From contig JAQWKT010000001.1 of assembly GCA_029247685.1 (NCBI GenBank), positions 1 to 49,538 on the forward strand: DNA of 49,538 nucleotides. The letters run 5' to 3'. Both the position numbers and the translations under genes were made by a program. The notes beneath the pieces were generated by a model, which was not told where the DNA came from, ran no database searches, and saw nothing but the letters and a program-made list of their open reading frames with translations. Below are positions 9,401 through 17,997 of this stretch, piece after piece (positions within the stretch are counted from its first letter, which is position 1; each line of letters begins with the position of its first letter). The stretch comes from Crocinitomicaceae bacterium. Its GTDB lineage: Bacteria; Bacteroidota; Bacteroidia; Flavobacteriales_D; Crocinitomicaceae.

Positions 9401-10266
9401 AAAGCAACTTTATTGATACTAACGCAGGCAATTTAGTAACGGTAAACCCGCCTGTTCCAATGTGGTTTTATTGCGAGGTTACTAATTCTTGTGGATTTTC
9501 CACAGATTCCGTTCTTGTCATACCAGTTAAACCAGAAATATCTGCGGGAAACGATACGACAATTTGCCCTGGTCAAAAGGCAAGTCTTTGGGCATCTGGA
9601 GCTAGTTTTTATCAATGGTACCCCATAAATTACATCTCTTCAATTTTAAATGGCGGAGCAAATACCGAAGTGCTTCCACTTAGCTCAACAAACTTCATGG
9701 TTATTGGATCGGATCAGTCCCAATGTAAGGATACTGCTTTTGTTCAAGTAGACCTTTTCCCAAATCCTTCTATTCAAGTTTCCTCCAATATCCTTGCTTT
9801 TTATGGAGACCTTATTCCTTTAAATGCAACTAGTCAAAGTTCAGGAGTTTTTAGCTGGAGCCCTCCAGAATTTCTTTCTTGTGTTAATTGCTCCAACCCA
9901 ATCGCTTCTCCGGACCAAAACATTACATACACCGTCTCCTTTATAGATGGAAATGGTTGTCGAACCGAAAAATACGTCACCATTACTTATCAATCGATTA
10001 TATATGTTCCCAATACCTTCACCCCCCATTCGGATGGAATAAATGACCTTTTTGGCGTATCGGGAGGAAATATTCGGTCCATGAAAATGATGATCTTTAA
10101 TCGTTGGGGAGAACTTGTTTGTACGTTAAATGACATCAACGAATTTTGGGATGGAACCTATAAAGGAAAAGCTTGTCAAGACGGAACCTATGTTTGGAGA
10201 CTAGTCTATGAAGACATGCAAAAACATGCGCATGAATTAACCGGTCATGTGAACATTATAAGATAA
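6403..10266 (+). CDS. Large secreted PKD-domain protein with type IX (type B) sorting domain
   Basis: The 1287-residue product starts with the domain seen before SBBP-like repeats in Bacteroidota (QDAWINPNRGQWDNKILYAV). Next comes a long beta-rich region with repeated YSTFLGG / SSTYIGG / WSSYFGG turns. A PKD domain follows near residues 755-810 (WDFGDGNTSTDFTPTHFY), then five repeats of roughly 80 residues built on CxG...WSP (for example ICPGDSFSL and CLGGSLQL). The last 85 residues are the gliding-motility-associated type B sorting domain (YVPNTFTPHSDGINDLF, then IFNRWGELV and WDGTYKG). It should be exported by Sec, then by the type IX system to the cell surface, and may act in adhesion. The TTG at 6403 is only a formal start: the signal peptide core extends upstream in frame to 6358 without any ATG, GTG or TTG. 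Confidence 0.88.
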   Translation: MIHSSFLFGQDAWINPNRGQWDNKILYAVNVDLGRMYIEKDGISYHFSDALVHKDIELKKENKKTKYHTIKQRFINSNWKGDYTEKERSQHYNNYFLGKDSSKWKSSIHGYKDICLPDFSKNTDLFFKAINGGLLYGFTLAPKAALSNLSFEIEGAEKLQIDADGDLHIEHRFGEIVQSSPKAWVKSSGEEIKIRFKLTDSLVSFELPEIIDFKDTIIIDPSLTFSTFSGATSDNWGFTATPDNYSNLFGGGIVFGFGYPTTTGAYDVSFNSGIGNYPMDIGITKYSANGNNLLYSTFLGGSANETPHSLVAADNGELFIYGVTCSVDFPMAGTPYDNSFNGGPYVIENSLDFDGSDIFIARLSPNGAALLSSTYIGGSDQDGLNTNNLKYNYGDQFRGEITLDANGNVYVASTTYSTNFPTSSPGGTIQSNISGIQDAVLFKMPPNLSSLIWSSYFGGLGIETGNSIQISNSGNELCIAGGTNSNVLPVTTGEDLTFNGGISDGYAAKFNANNGTLISGTFMGLNEYDQTYFVQYDINDDIYVFGQTESSWPMSAGCYGIPNSGQFLRKYNNNLTAISWTTMIGAGTGHVEISPTAFLVSNCFDIYLAGWGGVLNANAFWSQAVNSTTNGFPVSTIPPNVGYQLTTNGSNFYVAVLEPDATGLKYGTFMGGLTSSSNHVDGGTSRFDKSGRIYHAVCGGCGGNPTGFTSTPGSWSQFNQSANCNMATFKFELSSIDAVVPAVAPLICIPQPVFFQNGSTNGNVYLWDFGDGNTSTDFTPTHFYNSPGTYTVQLTVSDSSGCFSPDSVTLIVNIGDFQGGVIQPTSPICPGDSFSLEAYGGTNYEWSPANVLNNAFISNPIAVVNTTTTFTVVISDSCGSDTLQLTLPVHGQSISISNDTSVCLGGSLQLMVTGPGSVLWSPPSFLNDPTSFTPTSTPDSMITYIATVTSLNNCIYTDTVTIDVNYNPPIPVLADTISFCEGTSAFVSVSGGSTYIWSPQSNFIDTNAGNLVTVNPPVPMWFYCEVTNSCGFSTDSVLVIPVKPEISAGNDTTICPGQKASLWASGASFYQWYPINYISSILNGGANTEVLPLSSTNFMVIGSDQSQCKDTAFVQVDLFPNPSIQVSSNILAFYGDLIPLNATSQSSGVFSWSPPEFLSCVNCSNPIASPDQNITYTVSFIDGNGCRTEKYVTITYQSIIYVPNTFTPHSDGINDLFGVSGGNIRSMKMMIFNRWGELVCTLNDINEFWDGTYKGKACQDGTYVWRLVYEDMQKHAHELTGHVNIIR

Positions 10267-10301
10267 AGCCTCAAAATTCGGGGAACTATCTTTTATTCTA
10301 T

Positions 10302-10309
10302 TATCTTAG
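10302..10309 (+). promoter_or_regulatory. -7-like element TATCTTAG before polA
   Basis: TATCTTAG differs in one base from the Bacteroidota -7 consensus TAnnTTTG and ends 19 bp before the polA start codon. No clear -33 TTTG is visible. Similar boxes occur before other genes in this window (37062, 41392), which supports the assignment weakly. Confidence 0.35.
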
Positions 10310-10328
10310 AAAAAAATCTTTCGCTTTA

Positions 10329-13157
10329 ATGTTAACAAAAGACATTTCAAAAAAATTATTTCTATTGGATGCTTATGCGCTCATTTATAGAGCTTATTTT
10401 GCTTTCTCAAAAAACCCAAGAATAAACTCCAAAGGACAAAACACTTCTGCCGCATTTGGTTTTACCAACGCATTAATCGATATTTTAAATAGAGAAAAAC
10501 CAACACATCTCGCTGTCGTTTTTGATCCTCCGGGAGGAGCTACCCAAAGACAAGAGGAATTTTCAGAATACAAAGCAAATAGAGAAAAAATGCCCGAAGA
10601 TATTAGAGAAATGATTCTTCCCATAAAGAACCTGATTCGTGCATTCAATATCCCTGTCATAGAAGTTGCTGGTTTTGAGGCAGACGACGTTGTTGGCACT
10701 CTCGCTAAAATCGCTGACGAAAAAGGATTTACAACCTATATGATGACTCCAGATAAAGATTATTGTCAACTCGTTTCAGAAACTAGTTTTATTTATAAGC
10801 CAGGAAGAGGTGGTGCGCCAGCACAAGTATTAGGAATAAAAGAGGTTTGCGAAAAATTTGAAATTAAGCATCCAAAACAAGTAATAGATATTCTTGGCAT
10901 GTGGGGAGATTCATCAGACAATATCCCTGGAATACCGGGCATAGGAGAGAAAACAGCTAAAAAACTAATTAATAAATATGATTCATTAGAAAACCTTTTA
11001 CAAAACACCGAAGATTTAAAAGGAAAACAAAAAGAAAATGTAGAGAAATTTGCCGATCAGGGGATAATGTCTAAAATGCTTGCAACTATTATTCTTGATG
11101 TGGATGTGGAATTTAATGAATCCGAATTAAAACTAAAACCATTTGATAAAGACAAAATAATAAATGCTTTTACAGAACTGGAATTTAGAAATCTTGCAAA
11201 AAGAGTTCTCGGAGAGGATATTTCCATTTCTTTGATTCAAAAAACCTCTCCTATAAGGGAACAAAAATCAACAACAGCACAACTAGATCTATTTGGCATG
11301 CAAAGCATGATTGAGCCTACAAGTGAAACTCCAAGCTCTTTACACAAAGACATCACAAGTGAAAAACCGAAATACCATTTTGTAGAAAGTGAGCTTGAAA
11401 TAAAAAGTCTCCTTTCCTTATTAATGGCTCAAAAATCCGTTTGCTTTGACACAGAAACCTCTAGTCTGGAACCTAGACATGCAGACCTGGTTGGCATTTC
11501 TTTTTCTTTTAAAAAAGGAGAAGCATATTATGTGGCAGCTCCAAAAACATTTGACCAAGCAAAAAAATTAATAGCGCAATTTTCCGTTTTTTTTGAAAGT
11601 AAAAAAATAGAAAAAGTTGCCCACAACATGAAATATGACTTGAAAGTATTATCTAGGTATGGTGTAAATGTTAAGGGGCCTGTTTTTGACACGATGATAG
11701 CAAACTATTTAATTAATCCGGAGTCTAGGCAAAGCATGGATTTTTTAGCGACCTATTACTTAAACTACAAGCCAATACCCATTGAATCATTAATTGGAAA
11801 AAAAGGCAAAAACCAAGGGAATCTAATGGATTTAAACCCCATAGATATTGTAGATTATGCGTGTGAAGATGCAGACATCACCTTTCAATTAAAACAACTT
11901 TTTGAGCCGCAAATACAAGAAAAGAATTTATCAAATCTCTTCTATAAGATGGAAATGCCTCTTGTTTTTGCGTTAAAAGAAATGGAAGAGAATGGCATTG
12001 CTATAAATTCTGAAAATTTAAAATCTTATTCCAAATCGCTTTCCAAAGACCTTCAAGAGCTTGAAGAAAAAATAAAAAACTTGGCTGGGGAAGATTTTAA
12101 CATTGACTCTCCTAAACAACTTGGAGAAATCTTATTTGGGAAACTTCAAATTAATCCGAAAGCAAAGAAAACAAAATCTGGGCAATTTGCAACTTCTGAA
12201 AATGTCCTTGTAAAACTTAAGAAGAAACACCCTATAATAGAGTTCATCTTAGAGTATAGACAGCTAAGAAAACTTAAAAACACCTATGTTGATCCCTTGC
12301 CTGAACTTCGCGATGAAAAAGACCAAAGAATTCACACGCACTTTATGCAAACAGTTACCGCCACTGGAAGGTTAAGTTCAAACAATCCAAATCTTCAAAA
12401 TATCCCTATTAAAACGCAAAAAGGAAGAGAAATAAGAAAAGCATTTGTTCCTAGAAATAGTGATTATTCACTAATGGCTGCTGATTATTCACAAATTGAA
12501 CTTCGAATAATCGCGGCGCTTAGCAAAGATGTTAATATGATTAAAGCATTTGAAGAAAACCTTGACATTCATTCTGCTACAGCCTCTAAAGTTTTTGCAG
12601 TCGATATTAATAAAGTTAGCCGAGAACAAAGAGGAGCAGCAAAAGCAGTTAATTTTGGAATTATTTATGGGCAATCTGCATTTGGATTATCTCAAAACCT
12701 TGGGATTACTAGAACAGAAGCTAAAGAAATCATCGATAATTATTTTAAACAATATAGTACCATAAAAGACTATATGAATGAAACCATCTCGCTTGCAAGG
12801 GAAAATGGGTATGTAGAAACAATTATGAAAAGAAGAAGGTATTTACCTGACATTAACTCTGGAAATGCGGTTGTAAGAGGATATGCAGAAAGAAATGCCA
12901 TAAATGCTCCTATTCAGGGTTCTGCGGCAGATATTATCAAAATGGCAATGAACAAAGTTTTTGAAAAAATGAACAAGAATGAGATCCGATCTAAAATGTT
13001 GTTACAGGTCCATGATGAACTGGTTTTTGACATTCACAAAGAAGAGGAAGATTTTATGAGAAAACTGGTAAAAAAAGAAATGGAAAATGCCGTTAACATT
13101 TCTGTTCCGTTAGATGTCGAAATTAAAGTCGCCTCAAATTGGCTAGATGCACATTAA
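10329..13157 (+). CDS. polA: DNA polymerase I
   Basis: This 942-residue enzyme fills gaps in repair and removes RNA primers. The N-terminal 5' nuclease domain (about 1-300) has LLDAYALIYRAYFAF, the metal-binding PDKDYCQLV and the helix-hairpin-helix GIPGIGEKTAKKL. A 3'-5' exonuclease domain follows with its metal ligands intact (FDTETSS, Asp374 and Glu376; later YDLKVLSRYG and YACEDADITF), so proofreading should be active, unlike in many shorter PolA proteins. The polymerase domain has motif A DYSQIELRIIA (Asp719), motif B RGAAKAVNFGIIYG and motif C VHDELVFD (Asp896, Glu897). Length and order match full-length bacterial PolA. The gene is preceded by 62 bp of intergenic DNA and its stop overlaps the stop of the convergent HAD gene by 4 bp. 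Confidence 0.98.
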   Translation: MLTKDISKKLFLLDAYALIYRAYFAFSKNPRINSKGQNTSAAFGFTNALIDILNREKPTHLAVVFDPPGGATQRQEEFSEYKANREKMPEDIREMILPIKNLIRAFNIPVIEVAGFEADDVVGTLAKIADEKGFTTYMMTPDKDYCQLVSETSFIYKPGRGGAPAQVLGIKEVCEKFEIKHPKQVIDILGMWGDSSDNIPGIPGIGEKTAKKLINKYDSLENLLQNTEDLKGKQKENVEKFADQGIMSKMLATIILDVDVEFNESELKLKPFDKDKIINAFTELEFRNLAKRVLGEDISISLIQKTSPIREQKSTTAQLDLFGMQSMIEPTSETPSSLHKDITSEKPKYHFVESELEIKSLLSLLMAQKSVCFDTETSSLEPRHADLVGISFSFKKGEAYYVAAPKTFDQAKKLIAQFSVFFESKKIEKVAHNMKYDLKVLSRYGVNVKGPVFDTMIANYLINPESRQSMDFLATYYLNYKPIPIESLIGKKGKNQGNLMDLNPIDIVDYACEDADITFQLKQLFEPQIQEKNLSNLFYKMEMPLVFALKEMEENGIAINSENLKSYSKSLSKDLQELEEKIKNLAGEDFNIDSPKQLGEILFGKLQINPKAKKTKSGQFATSENVLVKLKKKHPIIEFILEYRQLRKLKNTYVDPLPELRDEKDQRIHTHFMQTVTATGRLSSNNPNLQNIPIKTQKGREIRKAFVPRNSDYSLMAADYSQIELRIIAALSKDVNMIKAFEENLDIHSATASKVFAVDINKVSREQRGAAKAVNFGIIYGQSAFGLSQNLGITRTEAKEIIDNYFKQYSTIKDYMNETISLARENGYVETIMKRRRYLPDINSGNAVVRGYAERNAINAPIQGSAADIIKMAMNKVFEKMNKNEIRSKMLLQVHDELVFDIHKEEEDFMRKLVKKEMENAVNISVPLDVEIKVASNWLDAH

Positions 13158-13819
13158 CTTTCGCTTCTTAATTTTTCTAAAAACAATCCCATGTCTTCAA
13201 ATAAATAATCCGCTAGGTTTATTCTAGGGTTTGGGAAATGGGTTTTTTCAGGAATTGCAACAACATCCATTTTGGCTGCTTTTCCCGCAACAACCCCCGT
13301 CAAAGAGTCCTCTATAACCAAACACTTTTCTGGGGTTTTACCCATTTTACGTGCTGCGCTTATAAAAACTGCTGGGTGAGGTTTTCCAAAATCTTCTTCT
13401 TCTGCAGAATGAACCACCTTGAAATAATGCAATATATCTAACTTATTCAACACGGCATTAATCAATCTAAAAGGAGAAGAAGAGGCAACGGCTATTGGCA
13501 TTCTATCACTTAAATAATCCAGCGTGTCTATTACCCCAATTAAAGGGGTTGCTTGAGCATTAATAAGCGTAATCATTTTATTTATAATCTGTTCCTCTAT
13601 CTCTATAACACTTGGCTTCCAATTTTCGATGTTTTTCCAATAAAAGATAACCTCATCGATTCGCAAGCCAACTGTTTTCTGAAAGTCTTTTTTTTCTAGG
13701 GTAGACCCCAAAGATGAAAAAACTTCATGCATTGCTATTTTCCAAAGAGGTTCGGAGTCCACAAGAACGCCATCCATATCAAAAATTACCGCATCATATT
13801 TACACAAATTAATTTTCAT
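13154..13819 (-). CDS. HAD family phosphatase / beta-phosphoglucomutase-like
   Basis: The 221-residue protein begins with the HAD motif I, FDMDGVLVDSEPLW (nucleophile Asp14, acid/base Asp16). It continues with motif II VASSS, a lysine in FGKPHPAVF, and motif III VIEDSLTGVVAGKAA. A helical cap between residues 20 and 85 makes it a subfamily I phosphatase, the group of phosphoglycolate phosphatase, beta-phosphoglucomutase and sugar-phosphate phosphatases (YniC/HxpB-like). The true substrate cannot be assigned. The start overlaps the upstream gene end by 11 bp, so it is probably cotranscribed with the secreted protein at 13809. Confidence 0.9.
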   Translation of the reverse strand: MKINLCKYDAVIFDMDGVLVDSEPLWKIAMHEVFSSLGSTLEKKDFQKTVGLRIDEVIFYWKNIENWKPSVIEIEEQIINKMITLINAQATPLIGVIDTLDYLSDRMPIAVASSSPFRLINAVLNKLDILHYFKVVHSAEEEDFGKPHPAVFISAARKMGKTPEKCLVIEDSLTGVVAGKAAKMDVVAIPEKTHFPNPRINLADYLFEDMGLFLEKLRSES

Positions 13820-14660
13820 TTATCCATTTTTTTATTACCCTTAAACTTGCAGGGCCTAAAAGTTTGTTTTTTTCATTTGCTAAATACAAAACGCCTTTAG
13901 AGTTTATAGAAATTGCTTCTTTTTGATTAAACTTTTTGTATAAAAGTGTTTTTTTGAGTTCAAAAGTCTTTTTATTCAACTTATATTTAATTAAGCGATT
14001 ATAGGTAGATAGATAAAAACAGCCTTTATAATAAGTGCCCGCAGTAAATGAATCAAACAACCAGCCTCGTTTGCCAGTTTTAATGGTGGAGTATGGTTGG
14101 AGAGTCATTTTGGAGGCTAATTGTTTCAACGGAATTTTATAAACAAAGGACACCCCGCTATAAGGTTTATCATTACATTTAGAAAAAAACCATAAATTAT
14201 CCCCATCACATAAAAGAGATTCGGCATCGTAATCCAACTTATCTTTAGAAGGAGGAAAACTTGACTGTGATTTATATTCGAAAGAGTAAACTGATGCTTT
14301 TACCTCTGAACGATTAAGTACCTGCTTTATTGGTACTTTTATAATCGATAGATCTTTTCTTTTTGAAAAATTATTTCCGAAATCTCCGATAAAAAGATTG
14401 CCCTTTCCATCACATGTAATGTCTTCCCAATCTTTGTTTTTTACATTTGATACCACACATTGCCTCAACACTTTTCCTTTTAAATTCAACACATAAATAA
14501 TAGGTTTGTTTCCCCCATCGTTGTGCGCAAAAATTATAGAGTCTTTATAAATACAAATCCCCGATATTTCTTTAAGTTTTTTAGCTAATTCATATTCTTT
14601 TTGAGATAAAAAAGAAGAAACTTGAACTAAAAAAACTAATAAAAAGATCAAAAACCTCAT
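13809..14660 (-). CDS. Secreted beta-propeller-like protein, function unknown
   Basis: The 283-residue product has a signal peptide (MRFLIFLLVFLVQVSSFLSQ). It is followed by a repeated strand pattern: ISGICIYKDSIIFAHNDGGN, then DWEDITCDGKGNLFIGDFGNN, then YDAESLLCDGDNLWFFSKC, then AISINSKGVLYLANEK. This arrangement is found in exported propeller proteins of Bacteroidota related to SdiA-regulated/phytase-like folds. The conserved DWEDITC and DAESLL stretches could bind metal, but I see no defined catalytic set. It starts 6 bp after the CNNM gene stop, and overlaps the HAD gene, forming one leftward transcription unit. Confidence 0.6.
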   Translation of the reverse strand: MRFLIFLLVFLVQVSSFLSQKEYELAKKLKEISGICIYKDSIIFAHNDGGNKPIIYVLNLKGKVLRQCVVSNVKNKDWEDITCDGKGNLFIGDFGNNFSKRKDLSIIKVPIKQVLNRSEVKASVYSFEYKSQSSFPPSKDKLDYDAESLLCDGDNLWFFSKCNDKPYSGVSFVYKIPLKQLASKMTLQPYSTIKTGKRGWLFDSFTAGTYYKGCFYLSTYNRLIKYKLNKKTFELKKTLLYKKFNQKEAISINSKGVLYLANEKNKLLGPASLRVIKKWINEN

Positions 14661-14666
14661 CGAATG

Positions 14667-15935
14667 TTATTTTTTCAAAACCCTTGCCACCTCAATTCTT
14701 CTATCGCTAACTTTCTCAACAATTATGGTTAATTGATCTGTTTTAACGGTTTCTCCTGATTTTGGAATCGTTTCTAACTTGTGTATTAAAAAACCTCCTA
14801 AAGTTTCATACTCTTCGGACTCTTCAATGTCAAATTCGTACTCCTTGTTTAAATAATCGATGTCTTGTCTTGCAGAAAAACGAAATTCATTCTCAGAGAT
14901 TTTTTCTTCAATAAGTATTTCTTTATCGTGCTCATCTTCAATTTCCCCAAAAATTTCTTCAATTACATCTTCGATAGTAACAATGCCGGCTGTCCCTCCA
15001 TATTCATCAACAACAACGGCTATATTTCCTGTTTGTTTAGTAAAAAGTTTCAATAGATCACTCCCAGAAATAGCAGAAGGAACAAATGCAATGGGCAACA
15101 AAATGTGATTAATTTCTTCTGGGGTTTTAAACAAATCAAAAGAGTGCACATAACCAATAATATTATCAATGGAATCTCTATAAACAATTATTTTTGAAAG
15201 CCCGGTATCACTAAAAAGTTTAGATAATGATTGAACATCATTAGTTACATCTATAGAAACAACTTCGGTTCTTGGCACCATGCATTCTCTAGCTTTAACG
15301 CTTGAAAAATCAAGAGCATTTTGTAGAATTTGTATCTCATTTCCAAGATGCTCTTCTTCATCAATTCTTTCATTTAAGTCATTAATAAAATGCTCTAAAT
15401 CCACTTTTCCGAAAATTTTAGGAGACCCCTGCTTTATTTCTCCTTTTTTTCCAAGAATACTATTGCTTAAAAGGAAAATTAATTTTGATGGAATATAAAA
15501 AAGTAGATAGGAAACAAATAATGCAGAACTCCCAAGCTTTAAAGACCTATTTGGGTTAAGTTGAACTATTGTTTTGGGCATAAACTCAGCAATAATTAAC
15601 ACCAAAATAGTGGATAATATGGTTTGTAAAAACAAAACAAGTGCCTCGCTTTGAACCCCCCAAGAAAGTATAATTGGAGATAAAATTTTAGCAGAAGAAA
15701 TCCCAAAAACAACAAGACTTAGGTTGTTGCCAACTAAAATAGAAGTAATAATCATAGACTCTTTACTATAAAAAAAAGTCATCAATCTGCCTTTAATTCC
15801 CCCAGAAGATTTATCAAGTTCTACTTTCAATCTATTAGAAGAAATAAAAGCAATTTCCATCCCTGAAAAAAAAGCAGAAAAAAGTAGTGAAATGAAAACA
15901 AAAAAGAGAGGCTCCCCTATTTCAGTTATATCCAT
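14667..15935 (-). CDS. CNNM/CorC-type transporter-associated protein (hemolysin C family)
   Basis: The 422-residue membrane protein has an N-terminal CNNM (DUF21) domain with about four hydrophobic segments (residues 1-160; SAFFSGMEIAFISSNRLKVE is the family signature). A pair of CBS domains spans about residues 200-330 (ARECMVPRTEVVSID; VVVDEYGGTAGIVTIEDVIEE), and a C-terminal CorC/HlyC domain lies at about 345-420. Members handle magnesium or cobalt efflux or act as regulators; the gliding protein GldE belongs to the same family. There is no gldD or other gliding gene nearby, so a GldE role is not supported. The gene follows purD by 35 bp on the same strand. Confidence 0.88.
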   Translation of the reverse strand: MDITEIGEPLFFVFISLLFSAFFSGMEIAFISSNRLKVELDKSSGGIKGRLMTFFYSKESMIITSILVGNNLSLVVFGISSAKILSPIILSWGVQSEALVLFLQTILSTILVLIIAEFMPKTIVQLNPNRSLKLGSSALFVSYLLFYIPSKLIFLLSNSILGKKGEIKQGSPKIFGKVDLEHFINDLNERIDEEEHLGNEIQILQNALDFSSVKARECMVPRTEVVSIDVTNDVQSLSKLFSDTGLSKIIVYRDSIDNIIGYVHSFDLFKTPEEINHILLPIAFVPSAISGSDLLKLFTKQTGNIAVVVDEYGGTAGIVTIEDVIEEIFGEIEDEHDKEILIEEKISENEFRFSARQDIDYLNKEYEFDIEESEEYETLGGFLIHKLETIPKSGETVKTDQLTIIVEKVSDRRIEVARVLKK

Positions 15936-15970
15936 AAATTATTTAAGATAAGAAAGATACAAAAAGCATT

Positions 15971-17245
15971 TTAAAGAACATCATGACCAATGTCTTTTCT
16001 GAAATACGCATTATCAAATGATATTTTAGAAATGTTCTCATAGGATTTTTCAAGTGCTTTTTCAAGGGTTCTACCATAAGATGTCACACTTAAAACTCTT
16101 CCTCCTTCGGTTTTTATAGAAGGCCCATCAGCAGATGTACCCGCGTGAAAAACAAGGCTATCAAGGATGTTGTTTAACCCATATATTTGCTTTCCCTTCT
16201 TGTAAGATTTTGGATATCCACCAGAAACCATCATTACTGTTGCAGCGCTTTTATCAAAAAATTGAATATCCCTTTCTGATAAAGTATTAGATCCAACCCC
16301 CTCAAAAAGATCGATTATATCTGACTTTAATCTTGGTATAATTACCTCTGTTTCTGGATCACCTAATCGACAGTTGTATTCAATAACATATGGATCATCT
16401 TTAACTTTTATTAATCCAAAAAACAAAAAGCCTTTATACGAGATATTATCTTTTTTTAAGCCTTTAATTGTTGGAACAATTACCTGGTTGATAACCTTAT
16501 CATAAAAGGTTCCCTTTGCAAATGGAACAGGGGATATCGCTCCCATGCCACCAGTGTTAAGACCTGTATCCCCTTCCCCTATACGCTTATAGTCCTTTGC
16601 TTCGGGAAGGATTTTATATGAATCCCCATCCGTTATCACAAAAACAGAAAGCTCTATTCCAGATAAAAACTCTTCTATAACTACCTTTTTTCCTGCGTTT
16701 CCAAATTTTTTGTCCAATAAAATGCTTTTCAACTCGTTTTTTGCCTCCTGTAAATCATGGATTATTAGAACTCCCTTTCCTGCAGCTAAACCATCTGCTT
16801 TTAAAACATAAGGAGAAGACATTTTTTCTAAAAAAGTAAATCCGGAATTCAAGTTATTAGAGTCAAATGCAGCATACTTTGCCGTTGGAATATTATGCCT
16901 AGCCATAAATTCTTTTGCAAAGGCTTTGCTGCCCTCTAATTTTGCCCCTTCTTTCGATGGGCCTATTACCGGGACCATACTAACTGATTCATCACTCAAA
17001 AAATAATCACTTATTCCATTAACCAAAGGCTCTTCAGGTCCAACAACAACAAAGTCAATTTTATTATTCAAAACAAAAACTTTAATCGCCTCAAAATCAT
17101 TTACGGAAAGATCGACGTTTTTTCCATGCTGCTTTGTACCTGCATTACCTGGGGCTATATATAAGTTATCAAGAATAGAGCTTTGAGCTATTTTCCATGC
17201 TAAAGCATGCTCCCTTCCCCCCGAACCTAATAAAAGAACATTCAT
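15971..17245 (-). CDS. purD: Phosphoribosylamine-glycine ligase
   Basis: This 424-residue ATP-grasp enzyme joins glycine to phosphoribosylamine, the second step of de novo purine synthesis. The N-terminal motif LLLGSGGREHALAWK, the ATP-grasp region (APYVLKADGLAAGKG-like at SPYVLKADGLAAGKGV), EFLSGIELSVF, and the PurD signature RLGDPETEV near residue 295 are all present. Length is normal. It follows purQ by 9 bp, so the two purine genes are cotranscribed. I see no purine riboswitch or PurR-like site upstream. Confidence 0.97.
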   Translation of the reverse strand: MNVLLLGSGGREHALAWKIAQSSILDNLYIAPGNAGTKQHGKNVDLSVNDFEAIKVFVLNNKIDFVVVGPEEPLVNGISDYFLSDESVSMVPVIGPSKEGAKLEGSKAFAKEFMARHNIPTAKYAAFDSNNLNSGFTFLEKMSSPYVLKADGLAAGKGVLIIHDLQEAKNELKSILLDKKFGNAGKKVVIEEFLSGIELSVFVITDGDSYKILPEAKDYKRIGEGDTGLNTGGMGAISPVPFAKGTFYDKVINQVIVPTIKGLKKDNISYKGFLFFGLIKVKDDPYVIEYNCRLGDPETEVIIPRLKSDIIDLFEGVGSNTLSERDIQFFDKSAATVMMVSGGYPKSYKKGKQIYGLNNILDSLVFHAGTSADGPSIKTEGGRVLSVTSYGRTLEKALEKSYENISKISFDNAYFRKDIGHDVL

Positions 17246-17254
17246 ATAAATCGC

Positions 17255-17941
17255 TTAACAGTTGCTTAATAAAGAATGAAACAATTCCAGTCCATCTACA
17301 TTATCTAAAGAAGAACTCGCTGCTCTTTCTGGGTGTGGCATCATTCCAAAAACATTTTTTTCTTTGTTACAAATTCCAGCAATATTGTCTAACGATCCAT
17401 TTGGATTACCCCCTATATTCACTTCCGCTTTTTGATCACAATATTTAAATAGAACTTGATCGTTATCAATGATTTTTTTCATGCTTTCTTCTGAAGCAAA
17501 ATACCTTCCTTCTCCATGCGCAATAGGTATTTTATATCCTTTTTCTGTAGATAAACTCTTCGTTATAGGCGCAGATTTAGAAATGGGTTTGAGCCAAGTG
17601 TTTTTACATATGAACTTTTGATTATCATTATGTAGTAAGGCCCCATCAAGAAGATCTGATTCTAATAAAATTTGAAAACCATTACAAACTCCCAAAACAT
17701 ACCCCCCTTTTTTTGCATGAGTAATAACTTCTTTCATTATTGGAGAAAAACGAGCAATTGCTCCCGACCTAAGATAATCTCCATATGAAAAACCTCCAGG
17801 AAGAACTACAAAGTCCACATTTTTGATACTTGTGTCTTTATGCCAAAGCTTCTCAACCGGTTGTTTTAGTTCGTTTTTAATAACATCAATCATGTCTTGA
17901 TCACAATTAGACCCAGGAAAAGTTATTACTCCAAATTTCAT
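17255..17941 (-). CDS. purQ: Phosphoribosylformylglycinamidine synthase glutaminase subunit
   Basis: The 228-residue class I glutamine amidotransferase supplies ammonia for FGAM synthesis, step four of purine synthesis. The catalytic triad is visible: Cys86 in GVCNGFQIL, His203 and Glu205 in MMPHPERA. The N-terminus FGVITFPGSNCDQDM and LPGGFSYGDYLRSGAIA are typical for stand-alone PurQ. This means the organism uses a split PurS/PurQ/PurL enzyme rather than the long fused PurL. PurS and PurL are not in this window. It is directly upstream of purD. Confidence 0.97.
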   Translation of the reverse strand: MKFGVITFPGSNCDQDMIDVIKNELKQPVEKLWHKDTSIKNVDFVVLPGGFSYGDYLRSGAIARFSPIMKEVITHAKKGGYVLGVCNGFQILLESDLLDGALLHNDNQKFICKNTWLKPISKSAPITKSLSTEKGYKIPIAHGEGRYFASEESMKKIIDNDQVLFKYCDQKAEVNIGGNPNGSLDNIAGICNKEKNVFGMMPHPERAASSSLDNVDGLELFHSLLSNC

Positions 17942-17997
17942 TTATATCGGCATTATTTTAAAAGGCAAAAGTAGTTAAAATCCAAGGAATTAAAGTG

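Noticed and set aside
15280-15498. 72-codon rightward frame inside the CNNM gene
   Set aside because: It is antisense to a conserved CBS-domain region and has no family pattern.
14667-15935. Naming the CNNM/CBS protein GldE
   Set aside because: GldE is in the same family, but no gliding genes are adjacent and family-level similarity alone cannot separate them.
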